Origin: Caulobacter sp. SL161 | Lineage (GTDB): Bacteria > Pseudomonadota > Alphaproteobacteria > Caulobacterales > Caulobacteraceae | Assembly: GCF_026672375.1 (NCBI RefSeq) | Contig: NZ_JAPPRA010000001.1 | Span: forward strand, 3,162,001-3,226,000 | Length of the DNA stretch: 64,000 nucleotides | Direction: 5' to 3' | Shown: positions 20,315 through 29,297 of the stretch, one piece after another | How positions within the stretch are numbered: position 1 is the first letter of the stretch | Layout: each line of letters starts with the position of its first letter | Notes under the pieces: generated by a model | The model's database searches: none | Told to the model about the DNA's origin: nothing | What the model saw: only the letters and a program-made list of their open reading frames with translations | Program-made: the position numbers and the translations under genes

Positions 20315-21616
20315 ATGAACGCCCCCCAGCCCCTCGCCTTCGTCAACGCCCGCCTGGTCGACCCGGAAAGCGGCTATGACGGCCCTGGCGGCGTCATCGT
20401 CTCCGAAGGCGTCATCACCGACGTGGCCAAGGGCCGCGAGTTCGGCAAGCTTTCCAAGGCCGTGCGCGTGGTGGACTGCGGCGGCGCGCTGCTGGCCCCC
20501 GGCCTGATCGACCTGCGCGTCCGCACCGGCGAGCCCGGGGCCGAGACCAAGGAAACCCTGGCCAGCGCCGCCAAGGCCGCCGCGGCCGGCGGCGTCACCT
20601 CGTTCGTCGTCCAGCCCGACACCGCCCCGGCGATCGACGACCCCAGCATGGTCGACTTCATCCTGCGCCGGGCTCGCGACGTCGACAGCGCCCGCATCCT
20701 GGTGGCCGGCGCGGCGACCAAGAGCCTCCTGGGCGAGCAGATGGCCGAGATCGGCCTGATGCGCGAGGCCGGCTGCGTCTATGTCACCGACGCGGGCAAA
20801 CCCATCGTCGACAGCAAGGTCATGCAGCGCGTCCTGACCTACGCCAAGGGCTTCGACACCCTGCTGGCCCACCGTCCGATGGACCCGTGGCTGGGCAAGG
20901 GCGGTGCGGCGATCGGCGGCGAGTTCGCCGGCCGCATGGGCCTGCCCTCGATCTCGCCGATGGCCGAGCGCATCATGCTGGAGCGCGACGTCGCCCTCCT
21001 GGAAGCCACCGGCGGCCGACTGCTGGTCGACCAGATCAGCTCGGCCCAGGCGCTGGAAACCCTGGCCCGCGCCAAGAGCAAGGGCCTGCGGGTCAACGCC
21101 TCGGTGTCGATCAACCACCTGTCGTTCAACGAGCTGGACATCGGCGACTACCGCACCTTCGCCAAGCTGAACCCGCCCCTGCGCGGCGAGGATGACCGCC
21201 AAGCCCTGATCGAGGCTCTGGCCTCGGGCCTGATCGACATCGTCGTCTCCTCGCACAGCCCGGCCCCGGCCGAGGACAAGCGCCTGCCGTTCGACGAGGC
21301 CGCGCCCGGCGCGGTGGGCCTGGAGACCCTGCTGCCCGCCCTGCTGTCGCTGTACCACGAGGAGCGCCTGCCGCTGCTGGACCTGGTCCGCGCCGTCACC
21401 CTGGCCCCGGCCCAGCTGCTGGGCCTGCGCGGCGGCCGTCTCTCGCCGGGCGCGCCGGCCGACCTCGTGCTCTGCGACATCGACGCGCCGATCATCGTGG
21501 ACGCCGCCCGCCTGGTGTCGAAGTCCAAGAACTCGCCGTTCGACGGGCGACGGCTGCAGGGCCAGGTGTTGATGACCGTAGTGGACGGCCGCGTGGTGCA
21601 TCGGGCGGAGGGGTGA
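20315..21616 (+). CDS. PyrC', dihydroorotase-like protein without metal-binding residues
   Basis: This amidohydrolase-superfamily protein of 433 aa aligns with bacterial dihydroorotase over its length. The segment that should read D-x-H-x-H-x-R-E-P-G reads DLRVRTGEPG (residues 66-75), so both first metal ligands are arginines. The later histidine/aspartate site appears as VSSHSPAPAEDKRLPF in place of the usual ATDHAPHT. NPPLR and PGAVGLETLLPALLSL are retained. The protein is therefore probably catalytically inactive and, as in Pseudomonas, may stabilise the aspartate carbamoyltransferase from the preceding gene. A functional dihydroorotase must then be encoded elsewhere. Fold and loss of ligands are seen; the role is inferred. 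Confidence 0.9.
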   Translation: MNAPQPLAFVNARLVDPESGYDGPGGVIVSEGVITDVAKGREFGKLSKAVRVVDCGGALLAPGLIDLRVRTGEPGAETKETLASAAKAAAAGGVTSFVVQPDTAPAIDDPSMVDFILRRARDVDSARILVAGAATKSLLGEQMAEIGLMREAGCVYVTDAGKPIVDSKVMQRVLTYAKGFDTLLAHRPMDPWLGKGGAAIGGEFAGRMGLPSISPMAERIMLERDVALLEATGGRLLVDQISSAQALETLARAKSKGLRVNASVSINHLSFNELDIGDYRTFAKLNPPLRGEDDRQALIEALASGLIDIVVSSHSPAPAEDKRLPFDEAAPGAVGLETLLPALLSLYHEERLPLLDLVRAVTLAPAQLLGLRGGRLSPGAPADLVLCDIDAPIIVDAARLVSKSKNSPFDGRRLQGQVLMTVVDGRVVHRAEG

Positions 21617-21620
21617 GATC

Positions 21621-22094
21621 GTGGAAGAGCGCGATGTGGACCTCGAAACGGCCCCGCCTCGTAGCTTCTCCTGGCGTACGCTCTGGATCTACGCAGGCTT
21701 TGGGCCGCTGATCGGTTCAAGCGTCGGTTTGCTCCTTTACATGGTTCCCCTGATCGGCGCCCAGACACGAGACGCATTCACGTTCACTGTTGAGGGCATG
21801 ATCGGCCTCGTCTTCACCGCCTATCTGGTGGGATTGATCGTTGGCGCTCTCCCTGCCGCCATCACCGGCTTTGCCGTCTCCCGCCTGCACTATGCTGGTG
21901 AGCCGATATGGCGCGCGGTTGCGCTAGGAACCAGTCTCGGTGCGCTCACATCCTTGGCGTGGTTGACGGCGTTGAACGGCTTTCACGCGCCGCCCGTTGA
22001 GCTCCTCGTTTCGGTAACGGCCATCGGAGGCTTTGCCGGAGCGATATGCGCCCTGGTACAACAAAACAAATCAACACCCCGTCGCAATGGTTGA
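21621..22094 (+). CDS. Small polytopic membrane protein
   Basis: The function is not recognised. The 157-aa product, from a GTG start four bases after the pyrC' stop, has a short acidic N-terminus and about four hydrophobic segments (FGPLIGSSVGLLLYMVPLIG, MIGLVFTAYLVGLIVGALPA, LGTSLGALTSLAWLTAL, LLVSVTAIGGFAGAICALV). The codon use includes ttg, tta-type and ata codons that are rare in the neighbours, and the segment is less GC-rich. This suggests a recently acquired or orphan gene. Its placement inside the pyrB-pyrC'-plsY string may allow co-transcription. Confidence 0.7.
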   Translation: MEERDVDLETAPPRSFSWRTLWIYAGFGPLIGSSVGLLLYMVPLIGAQTRDAFTFTVEGMIGLVFTAYLVGLIVGALPAAITGFAVSRLHYAGEPIWRAVALGTSLGALTSLAWLTALNGFHAPPVELLVSVTAIGGFAGAICALVQQNKSTPRRNG

Positions 22095-22125
22095 ATTTGC
22101 GATATACTCTCCTTAAGGTCGAACC

Positions 22126-22782
22126 GTGCAAGATCTCGCCGCCATCGCCTATCTCACCCTCGGGATCGCCATCGTCGGCGGCTACCTCTTGGGCTCGATC
22201 CCGTTCGGGCTGATCGCCACGCGCCTGGGCGGCGCCGGCGACATCCGCCAGATTGGTTCGGGCAATATCGGCGCGACCAATGTGCTGCGCTCGGGCCGCA
22301 AGGACCTGGCGGCCATCACCCTGTTGGGCGATGCGGGCAAGGGCGTGGTGGCCGTGCTGCTGGCCCGGTACCTGACCAACGGCAACCCGGCCATCATCGC
22401 CCTGGCGGGCGGGTCGGCGTTCCTGGGCCACCTGTTCCCGGTGTGGCTGAAGTTCAAGGGCGGCAAGGGCGTGGCCACCTTCTATGGCGTGCTGCTCAGC
22501 GCCTGCTGGCCGGTGGGGATCGCCGCCGGCGCCACCTGGCTGGCCATGGCCTTCCTGTTCCGCATCAGCTCGCTGGCGGCCCTGACCGCAGCGACCTTGG
22601 CCGCGCCTTTCGCCCTAGCCTTCGACCAGCCCTATCCGTTCATGGGCCTGTGCCTGTTCATGGCCGTGCTGATCTTCATCCGTCACCGCGAGAACATCGC
22701 GCGCCTGCTCAAGGGCGAAGAGCCCAAGATCGGCAAGAAGAAGCCGGCGGAGGATGCTCCGCCCGCGCCCGACGCGCCGTGA
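22126..22782 (+). CDS. plsY: PlsY, acyl-phosphate:glycerol-3-phosphate acyltransferase
   Basis: This integral inner-membrane enzyme transfers the acyl group from acyl-phosphate to glycerol-3-phosphate, the first step of phospholipid synthesis in the PlsX/PlsY route. The three cytoplasmic motifs are clear: GSIPFGLIATRLGG near residue 23, DIRQIGSGNIGATNVLRSG, and LKFKGGKGVATFYGVLL. Five membrane segments are expected in 218 aa. The GTG start is followed by the usual hydrophobic N-terminus. The stop codon overlaps the dprA start by three bases, so the two genes are coupled, an arrangement that recurs in alphaproteobacteria. Confidence 0.96.
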   Translation: MQDLAAIAYLTLGIAIVGGYLLGSIPFGLIATRLGGAGDIRQIGSGNIGATNVLRSGRKDLAAITLLGDAGKGVVAVLLARYLTNGNPAIIALAGGSAFLGHLFPVWLKFKGGKGVATFYGVLLSACWPVGIAAGATWLAMAFLFRISSLAALTAATLAAPFALAFDQPYPFMGLCLFMAVLIFIRHRENIARLLKGEEPKIGKKKPAEDAPPAPDAP

Positions 22783-23876
22783 CGCCCGGCCGGCTCTCGG
22801 ACATCCAGCGCTTCGCCTGGCTGCGCCTGGCGCGCACCGAGACCGTCGGCCCCGTCGCCTTCGACCATCTGCTGACCCGCTACGGTACGCCCGAGCGGGC
22901 CCTGTCGGCCCTGCCCGATCTCTCGCGCAAAGGCGGCCGCGCCGTGCCGCTGTCCCTGCCGCCGCGCGAGGCGATCGAGCAGGAGCTTGAGACCGGCGAG
23001 AAACTGGGCGCGCGCCTGATCTGCGGCTGCGAGCCCGACTTTCCGCCAAGGCTGGCGGCCCTGGATCCGCCGCCGCCCGTGCTGTGGGCGTTGGGGCGGG
23101 CCGAACTGCTCTCCCAGCCTAGCCTGGCCATTGTCGGGGCGCGTATCGCCTCGGCCGCCGGCCAGCGCTTCGCGCGCCAGCTGGCCACGGATCTAGGAAC
23201 CGCCGGCCATGTCATCGTCTCGGGCATGGCGCGCGGCATCGACGGCGCGGCCCACGAAGGCTCGCTGGCGACCGGCGCGGTGGCGGTGCTGGGCGGCGGG
23301 GTCGGCGACATCTATCCGCCCGAGCACGACAGGCTGCACGCCCGCCTGGCCGCCGAGGGCTGCGTCGTCTCGGAAAGCGCGCCCGACCGCCGCGCCCAGG
23401 CCAAGGACTTCCCGCGCCGCAACCGGATCATTTCGGGCCTGTCGCTGGGCGTGATCGTCGTCGAGGCCGAGCTGAAGTCGGGCTCGCTGATCACCGCGCG
23501 CCTGGCCGCCGAACAGGGCCGCGACGTGTTCGCCGTGCCCGGCTCGCCGCTGGACCCGCGCTCGAAGGGCACGAACGACCTGATCCGCCAGGGCGCGATC
23601 CTGTGCGAAGGCGCCGAGGACGTGCTGCGGTCGCTGTCGGGCCAGACGCATCTGCGTGAACACGACCACCGCTACGAACCGGCGCCCGACATGGACATCG
23701 ACCACGACGCGCTGCGCGAGCGGCTCGCTGCCCTGCTCTCGCCCACGCCCGTCTCGCGCGACGACCTCGTGCGCGCGGCCGCCGCCCCGGCCTCGGCGGT
23801 GATGGCGGCGCTGGTGGAGCTGAGCCTGGCCGGCCGCGCCGAGCTTCTGGACGGCGGATTGGTCGCGGGGGTCTAG
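22779..23876 (+). CDS. dprA: DprA, DNA-processing protein (RecA loader for natural transformation)
   Basis: DprA/Smf binds single-stranded DNA in the cytoplasm and loads RecA during transformation. The Rossmann-like DNA-binding domain shows SLAIVGARIASAAGQRFA, VSGMARGIDGAAHEGSL, VAVLGGGVGDIYPPEH, RRNRIISGLS and AEQGRDVFAVPGS. The C-terminal winged-helix segment (SRDDLVRAAAAPASAVMAAL) is the DML1 domain often present in this family. The GTG at 22779, which overlaps the plsY stop, gives 365 aa; the frame runs on upstream only as plsY shadow. An N-terminal SAM-like region precedes the core. Confidence 0.96.
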   Translation: MTPGRLSDIQRFAWLRLARTETVGPVAFDHLLTRYGTPERALSALPDLSRKGGRAVPLSLPPREAIEQELETGEKLGARLICGCEPDFPPRLAALDPPPPVLWALGRAELLSQPSLAIVGARIASAAGQRFARQLATDLGTAGHVIVSGMARGIDGAAHEGSLATGAVAVLGGGVGDIYPPEHDRLHARLAAEGCVVSESAPDRRAQAKDFPRRNRIISGLSLGVIVVEAELKSGSLITARLAAEQGRDVFAVPGSPLDPRSKGTNDLIRQGAILCEGAEDVLRSLSGQTHLREHDHRYEPAPDMDIDHDALRERLAALLSPTPVSRDDLVRAAAAPASAVMAALVELSLAGRAELLDGGLVAGV

Positions 23877-23931
23877 CCTTCCGCTCCGGGCCCGGGCTGA
23901 TACGCTGGCGTCAGACGCACCGGAGAGATTC

Positions 23932-25134
23932 GTGGACGCCGACCACCTGCAGCGGACTTTCGACGAGGCGGTTCAAGCTCACGGCGAAGGCCGGCTGGAC
24001 GAGGCCGAGGCCGGCTTTCGCGCCGTGCTTGAGGTCCTTCCGAATGAGGGCGAGGCGCTGTTTGGCCTGGGCCTGACCCTGATGGGCCTTCGGCGCTTTT
24101 CCGAAGCCATTGCGCCGCTCAAGGCCGCCGCCGCCGAGCCGGGCGCCGAGCCGGTCCGTTTCCTCTGCCTGGCCCAGGGTCTCTACATGACGGGCGCGTT
24201 CGCCGAGGCGGCCGATACCTTCGCCGCGGTGGCGCACCAGGACGGGTTCAACGACGGCGCGCGCCTGACCTGGGCCCGCTCGGCCGCCTATGCCGCGCTG
24301 GACGACACCGACGCCGACAGCGCCCTGGCGCTCTATCAGCGGCTGGCCGGGTCGCTGGCCGAGGATCTCGACACCGTGGCGCGCGAAGGTTTTTCCACCC
24401 TCGTCGCCTTCGAGCGCCTGGCCGCCGCGCGCAAGCTTGGCCAATGGCTGGAGGCCCGCGCGCCGGACGATGCGATCCGGGCGCACGAACTGCGGGTGCT
24501 GACCGATCCGCAGATCGACCGCGCCCCGCCCGCCTATGTCGAGGCGCTGTTCGACGCCTTCGCCGACCGCTTCGACCACCAGCTGGTTGAGAACCTGGAA
24601 TACCAGACGCCGACCCTCCTGGCCGGGATGGTCGGCGTCGCGGACCGCCACTTTACGCACATGCTGGACCTGGGCTGCGGCACGGGCCTGGCCGGCCCGC
24701 CCCTGAGGGCAAGGGTCGCACGCCTGACCGGCGTGGACCTTTCCACCGCCATGTTGGCCAAGGCGGCCGAACGCGGCGGCTATGACGCCCTGGTCCACGC
24801 CGAGGCCGTCGCCTTCCTGCGCGAGACGCCCGACCGCTTCGACCTGATCGTCGCCGCCGACGTGTTCAGCTATCTCGGCGACCTGAACGACATCCTGGCC
24901 GCTGCGGCGGGCGCGCTCAGCGACGATGGCCTGCTGGCCTTCAGCGTCGAACAGGGTGAGAGCGGCTGGCGACTGCTGTCCTCGGCGCGCTACGCGCACG
25001 GCGACGATTATGTCCGCGCGGGCGCCGCCGGCGCCGGTTTCGAGGTCCTGGCGCATCGCCTGGCGCCGCTGCGCCGACAAGCCGACGCGATCACGCCAGG
25101 CGGCCTCTACGTGCTTCAGAAGATGCAGGCCTAA
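23932..25134 (+). CDS. TPR-repeat SAM-dependent methyltransferase
   Basis: This is a two-domain protein of 400 aa. Residues 1-190 contain TPR-like helical repeats (FRAVLEVLPNEGEALFGLGL and following), and residues 210-330 form a class I methyltransferase domain. Motif I is HMLDLGCGTGLAGPPL, followed by LTGVDLSTAMLAKAAERG (motif II acidic residue) and FDLIVAADVFSYLGDL (motif IV). TPR plus methyltransferase fusions are frequent in alphaproteobacteria, but the substrate is unknown. The GTG start lies 55 bases after dprA. No specific pathway is indicated by the neighbours. Confidence 0.85.
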   Translation: MDADHLQRTFDEAVQAHGEGRLDEAEAGFRAVLEVLPNEGEALFGLGLTLMGLRRFSEAIAPLKAAAAEPGAEPVRFLCLAQGLYMTGAFAEAADTFAAVAHQDGFNDGARLTWARSAAYAALDDTDADSALALYQRLAGSLAEDLDTVAREGFSTLVAFERLAAARKLGQWLEARAPDDAIRAHELRVLTDPQIDRAPPAYVEALFDAFADRFDHQLVENLEYQTPTLLAGMVGVADRHFTHMLDLGCGTGLAGPPLRARVARLTGVDLSTAMLAKAAERGGYDALVHAEAVAFLRETPDRFDLIVAADVFSYLGDLNDILAAAAGALSDDGLLAFSVEQGESGWRLLSSARYAHGDDYVRAGAAGAGFEVLAHRLAPLRRQADAITPGGLYVLQKMQA

Positions 25135-25161
25135 CGCCGCGCGGCGCTACACCTCGCCTCG

Positions 25162-25212
25162 CGACCTCCCCGGCATTGGCTTCGCCGCACTGACGTGTCG
25201 CCGGGGAGGTCG
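25162..25212. repeat. Short inverted repeat
   Basis: CGACCTCCCCGGC (25162-25174) and GCCGGGGAGGTCG (25200-25212) form a perfect 13-base-pair stem with a 25-base loop, 27 bases after the methyltransferase stop. There is no T-run, so it is either a repeat element or a rho-dependent end. Confidence 0.6.
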
Positions 25213-25283
25213 GGTTTCTGGAGGGCGGTTAGAGACTGCTGGCGAGCCTAGTCGGACCTTGCCGTCGCCCTCATAGAGCGGGC

Positions 25284-25583
25284 ATGCTTCAGGCTATGCG
25301 CTGCTACTACATCCTCATTCACGGCAAATTAGATTGGCAGGGTGTTCCGAGAGGCGATGAAGCCTCTCAACCCATTGGATTCTTCTGTCACCGATACGTA
25401 CTCGCATCGAATAAGTCAGATGCCGCTGAAAAGGCATTTCGACGTGTCCGCGCAAATTTGGGTGACTGGATCGGGGAAGGTGGACCGACGCTCGATCTCG
25501 CCGCCGAGGAGATTGCGGAGGCACCGACTTACAAGCTGCTCATTCCGGAAAACAGAGCACACGCTTTTTACGACGAAGAGTGA
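25284..25583 (+). CDS. Small hypothetical protein of atypical base composition
   Basis: The function is not recognised. It encodes 99 aa, or 95 if the second ATG (25296) is used, as MRCYYILIHGKLDW suggests. The protein is soluble, with a likely beta-strand start and an acidic C-terminus (ENRAHAFYDEE). The segment SNKSDAAEKAFRRVRANLGD reads as an amphipathic helix. Codons such as tta, ata-type and tca, and a lower GC content than the neighbouring genes, suggest acquisition from another source or weak expression. The region downstream (25584-25661) holds no further gene. Confidence 0.6.
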   Translation: MLQAMRCYYILIHGKLDWQGVPRGDEASQPIGFFCHRYVLASNKSDAAEKAFRRVRANLGDWIGEGGPTLDLAAEEIAEAPTYKLLIPENRAHAFYDEE

Positions 25584-25661
25584 ACGCCCCCTCACCACCC
25601 GCCTCAGCGGCTCCCGACGTCTGCTTTCCAGATCTCGCGGGAAGGTGGCGGGGTGACGCAG

Positions 25662-25832
25662 CTAAACGCTCAGATCCACCAGCAACCCGGTCCCCGCCGC
25701 CGGCGCGGCGCGCACGGCTTCTTTCAGCCGATCGGCGATTTCCGCGCGTTCGGCGTTGGAGGTCACGGGCTTGATCGGGCGGATCGGCGAGACATAGGCC
25801 TCGGTGGCGATCCGATTGACGGTCAGGTCCAT
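25662..25832 (-). CDS. Small conserved-looking hypothetical protein
   Basis: This is a 56-aa frame (60 with an upstream GTG at 25844) of unknown function. The composition is protein-like, not a shadow of a known gene: MDLTVNRIATEAYVSPIRP, then ERAEIADRLKEAVRAAP and a hydrophobic end GTGLLVDLSV. A predicted amphipathic helix covers residues 27-42. No ribosome site is convincing for either start. It is divergent from topA, with 178 bases between them. Confidence 0.5.
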   Translation of the reverse strand: MDLTVNRIATEAYVSPIRPIKPVTSNAERAEIADRLKEAVRAAPAAGTGLLVDLSV

Positions 25833-26010
25833 CGGGGTCAGCACAGGTGGAACTTGCCACGCCAGTGTCGCGCAAGGGGCTTAACAAGCGCCTACCGGAC
25901 ACCAAAGCCTGACTGTTTTCCGGGTCCTTCGTTGACAGACCCCTAGTGAAGCCCCCACTTTCGCGCCGCTCGCCTGCAGGGCGATCTCTTTTTCCTGAAC
26001 AAGAGTCAGA

Positions 26011-28704
26011 ATGAACGTCGTCGTCGTCGAGAGCCCGGCCAAGGCCAAGACCATCAACAAGTACCTCGGGTCCGACTACACGGTTCTCGCTTCCTACGGC
26101 CACATCCGCGACCTGCCGTCGAAGGACGGCTCGGTCGAGCCGGACAACGACTTCGCCATGAGCTGGGAGGTCGACGCTAAGGCCTCCAAGCGCGTCAGCG
26201 ACATCGTCGACGCCATGAAGAAGGCCGACCGCCTGATTCTGGCCACCGACCCGGATCGCGAAGGCGAGGCGATCAGCTGGCACGTCCTGGAAGTGCTGAA
26301 CAAGAAGAAGGCGCTGAAGGACAAGACCGTCCAGCGCGTCACCTTCAACGCCATCACCAAGACCGCCGTGACCGAGGCCATGAAGGCCCCGCGCGATCTC
26401 GACATGGAGCTGGTCGAGGCTTACCTCGCCCGCCGCGCCCTGGACTATCTGGTCGGTTTCACGCTCTCGCCGGTGCTGTGGCGCAAGCTGCCGGGCAGCC
26501 GCTCGGCCGGCCGCGTGCAGTCGGTGGCCCTGCGCCTGGTCGTCGACCGCGAGCTGGAGATCGAGCGCTTCCGGACCCAGGAATACTGGACCGTCGACGC
26601 CGACGTCTCGGCCGGGTCCGACCCGTTCCTGGCGCGTCTGGTCAAGCACGAGGGCAAGAAGCTCACCAAGTTCGACCTGGGCAACGAGACCTCGGCCCTG
26701 GCCGCCAAGGCCGCCGTCGAGGCCGCCGTCTTCAAGGTCGAGGCCGTCGAGAAGAAGCCCGGCAAGCGCTCGCCCGCCCCGCCCTTCACCACCTCGACCC
26801 TGCAGCAGGAAGCCGCCCGCAAGCTGGGCTTCTCCGCCCAGCGCACCATGCAGGCCGCCCAGAAGCTGTACGAGGGCGTCGACATCGGCGGCGAGACGGT
26901 GGGTCTGATCACCTATATGCGGACCGACGGCGTCTCGATGGCGCCCGAAGCCATCTTCGAGGCCCGCGACGTCATCGGCGCGGTCTATGGCAAGGAGTAC
27001 GTCCCGGACTCGCCGCGGATGTACAAGTCCAAGGCCAAGAACGCCCAGGAGGCCCACGAAGCCATCCGCCCGACCGCCATGGGCCGCAACCCGGGCTCGC
27101 TGCGCCTGGAGCCGGAGCTGGGGCGTCTCTACGAGCTGATCTGGAAGCGCACCATCGCCTCGCAGATGGAAAGCGCCCGCATCGAGCGCACGACCGTCGA
27201 CCTGACCAGCGCCGACGGCCAGACCGGCCTGCGCGCCACCGGCCAGGTGGTGCAGTTCCCCGGCTATCTGGCGGTCTATGAAGAAGGCCGCGACGACGAG
27301 GGCGACGAGGACAGCGCCCGCCTGCCCGCCATCACCGAGGGCGCCAGCGCCAAGGTGCTGAAGTCGCGCGCCGACCAGCACTTCACCGAACCGCCGCCGC
27401 GCTATTCGGAAGCCAGCCTCGTCAAGAAGATGGAAGAGCTGGGCATCGGCCGTCCGTCGACCTACGCCTCGGTGCTGGGCGTGCTGCGCGACCGCGAATA
27501 CGTCCGCATGGAGAAGCAGCGCTTCATCCCCGAGGACAAGGGCCGCCTGGTCACCGCGTTCCTGGAGCAGTTCTTCAAGCGCTATGTCGAGTACGACTTC
27601 ACGGCCGCGCTGGAGGAGAAGCTCGACCTCGTCTCGGACGGCAAGCTGGACTGGAAGGAGTTCCTCCGCGAATTCTGGAAGGACTTCCACGCCGCCGTCG
27701 GCGAGATCGCCGAGCTGCGCACCACCAATGTCCTGGACGCTCTGAACGAGGCCCTGGGCCCGCACATCTTCCCCGACAAGGGGGATGGATCGAACCCGCG
27801 CCTGTGCCCGACCTGCGGCTCGGGGCAACTGTCGCTGAAGACCGGCAAGTTCGGGGCCTTCATCGGCTGCTCGAACTATCCCGAGTGCCGCTACACGCGC
27901 CAGCTGGGCGTGTCCGAAGGTGATGGCGACGCCGAGAGCGCCGACAAGCAGCTGGGCCTCAACCCGGCCACGGGCCTGGCGGTCTGGCTGAAGAACGGCC
28001 GCTTTGGCCCCTATGTCGAGGAGCTGGCCGCCGAAGGCAGCGGCGACAAGCCCAAGCGCTCGTCCCTGCCCAAGGGCTGGATCGCCTCGGCCATGGATCT
28101 TGAGAAGGCCCTGCGCCTGCTCTCGCTGCCGCGTGAGGTGGGCAAGCACCCGGACGACGGCAAGGTCATCACGGCGGGCCTCGGGCGCTTCGGACCGTTC
28201 GTGCTGCACGACGGCACCTACGCCAATCTGGAGAACGCCGACGAGGTGTTCGATGTCGGCCTCAACCGCGCGGTGGCCATCCTGGCCGACAAGCGCGCCG
28301 GCGGCGGACGTCCGCAGCGCGCGGCCGCGGCGGCCTTGGCGGAACTCGGCAATCACCCCGAGGACGGCAAGCCGATCCGCGTGCTGTCGGGCCGCTTCGG
28401 CCCCTACATCAAGCACGGCGACACCAACGCCAATGTGCCCAAGGGCAAGGACCCAGCCGCCATCACGCTGGAAGAGGCCCTGGCCCTGATCGCCGAACGC
28501 GCGGCCAAGGGCGGTGGGAAGAAGCCGGCCAAGAAGGCGGCGGCTTCGAAGTCCAAGGCCAAGGCCGAGGGCGACGCGCCGGCCAAGAAGACGGCCGCGA
28601 AAAAGCCCGCCGCCAAGAAGCCGGCCGCCAAGAAGGCCGCGCCGAAGGCGAAGGCTGCAGCGACGACCGACGACGGCGCCGCGCCCTGGGACGACGAAGG
28701 CTGA
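26011..28704 (+). CDS. topA: TopA, DNA topoisomerase I
   Basis: This type IA topoisomerase relaxes negative supercoils through a 5'-phosphotyrosine intermediate. The TOPRIM domain begins MNVVVVESPAKAKTINKYLG with the acidic motif DPDREGEAISWHVLE. The active-site tyrosine is Y302 in LITYMRTDGVSM. One complete C4 zinc motif is present (LCPTCGSG ... GCSNYPEC, around residues 597-630). It is followed by several degenerate repeats containing GRFGPYV or GRFGPFV instead of further zinc fingers, which is usual in alphaproteobacteria. The last 60 residues are a lysine/alanine-rich tail (KKPAAKKPAAKKAAPK) that probably adds non-specific DNA affinity. Length is 897 aa. The gene stands alone with a long upstream region. 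Confidence 0.97.
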   Translation: MNVVVVESPAKAKTINKYLGSDYTVLASYGHIRDLPSKDGSVEPDNDFAMSWEVDAKASKRVSDIVDAMKKADRLILATDPDREGEAISWHVLEVLNKKKALKDKTVQRVTFNAITKTAVTEAMKAPRDLDMELVEAYLARRALDYLVGFTLSPVLWRKLPGSRSAGRVQSVALRLVVDRELEIERFRTQEYWTVDADVSAGSDPFLARLVKHEGKKLTKFDLGNETSALAAKAAVEAAVFKVEAVEKKPGKRSPAPPFTTSTLQQEAARKLGFSAQRTMQAAQKLYEGVDIGGETVGLITYMRTDGVSMAPEAIFEARDVIGAVYGKEYVPDSPRMYKSKAKNAQEAHEAIRPTAMGRNPGSLRLEPELGRLYELIWKRTIASQMESARIERTTVDLTSADGQTGLRATGQVVQFPGYLAVYEEGRDDEGDEDSARLPAITEGASAKVLKSRADQHFTEPPPRYSEASLVKKMEELGIGRPSTYASVLGVLRDREYVRMEKQRFIPEDKGRLVTAFLEQFFKRYVEYDFTAALEEKLDLVSDGKLDWKEFLREFWKDFHAAVGEIAELRTTNVLDALNEALGPHIFPDKGDGSNPRLCPTCGSGQLSLKTGKFGAFIGCSNYPECRYTRQLGVSEGDGDAESADKQLGLNPATGLAVWLKNGRFGPYVEELAAEGSGDKPKRSSLPKGWIASAMDLEKALRLLSLPREVGKHPDDGKVITAGLGRFGPFVLHDGTYANLENADEVFDVGLNRAVAILADKRAGGGRPQRAAAAALAELGNHPEDGKPIRVLSGRFGPYIKHGDTNANVPKGKDPAAITLEEALALIAERAAKGGGKKPAKKAAASKSKAKAEGDAPAKKTAAKKPAAKKPAAKKAAPKAKAAATTDDGAAPWDDEG

Positions 28705-28743
28705 CGCCTGTTCAGGGCTGAGGGACGGGAGTAGAGTTCGCCC

Positions 28744-29109
28744 ATGACGACCTTGGAACGTCCCCTGCCTTTGCAGGTCGTGGTCGTGGCCCTGGTGCTG
28801 TGCTGCATCGGCGGCTTCGCCATGGGCCTGACCAACGCGATGAAGCTGGATCGCGGCGGCGCCGTGACCAGCCAGCAGCCGCTGGCCGAGACCTCGGGCG
28901 TTCCGATCAAGGACGCCGCCCCCGCCCTCGCCTATGAGCCGCCGCCGGTCGAAAAGCCCAAGCCCAAGACCGTCGAGGTCGAGACCGTCGAGCAGGAGGC
29001 CCCGCCGCCCGCCCCTGTGATCGAGACCCCGCCCCCCGCGCCGACGCCCGTCGCCGAAACCAAGCCGGTCGAACCCCAGGCGCCCAAGTCGATCGAGGAT
29101 CTGTACTGA
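28744..29109 (+). CDS. Single-pass membrane protein with Pro/Glu-rich periplasmic tail
   Basis: The function is not recognised. The 121-aa product has a short N-terminus, one membrane helix (LPLQVVVVALVLCCIGGFAM, about residues 8-27), and a long disordered tail of repeated PPPAP, VE and KPKPK units. This resembles the proline-rich linker of TonB-like or tether proteins. It ends SIEDLY without any folded domain. It lies 39 bases after topA and could be co-transcribed. Because the tail is low-complexity, no homology-based function can be suggested. Confidence 0.7.
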   Translation: MTTLERPLPLQVVVVALVLCCIGGFAMGLTNAMKLDRGGAVTSQQPLAETSGVPIKDAAPALAYEPPPVEKPKPKTVEVETVEQEAPPPAPVIETPPPAPTPVAETKPVEPQAPKSIEDLY

Positions 29110-29115
29110 GGGTCT

Positions 29116-29246
29116 GCGCCCCCTCCGTCTCGCTGCTTCGCAGCGATCCACCTCCCCCGTTTCACGGGTGAGGATGACCTAGCCTCCTCCCTCGCAAAGC
29201 GGGGGAGGTGTCGCGATGCGGATACGCATCGTGACGGAGGGGGCGC
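29116..29246. repeat. CTCCCCC/GGGGGAG palindromic repeat, copy A
   Basis: The outer 14-base arms (GCGCCCCCTCCGTC at 29116-29129 and its complement at 29233-29246) enclose CACCTCCCCC and GGGGGAGGTG segments. This is the same family as the copies near 31.6, 34.0 and 48.4 kb, but it is the most diverged. It sits between two genes read in the same direction. Confidence 0.85.
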
Positions 29247-29297
29247 TGGCGCCCACCCCGCGTTTCCCTAAGGCCGCCGAACGCGTTAAGGCAGGAC

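Noticed and set aside
22443..22778. N-terminal extension of dprA into plsY
   Set aside because: It is a shadow of plsY; GTG 22779 overlaps the plsY stop and fits the family length.
25540..29151. Open frame of about 1,200 codons antisense to topA
   Set aside because: It runs across topA and its neighbours with shadow composition and no conserved motif. TopA on the plus strand explains the coding signal.
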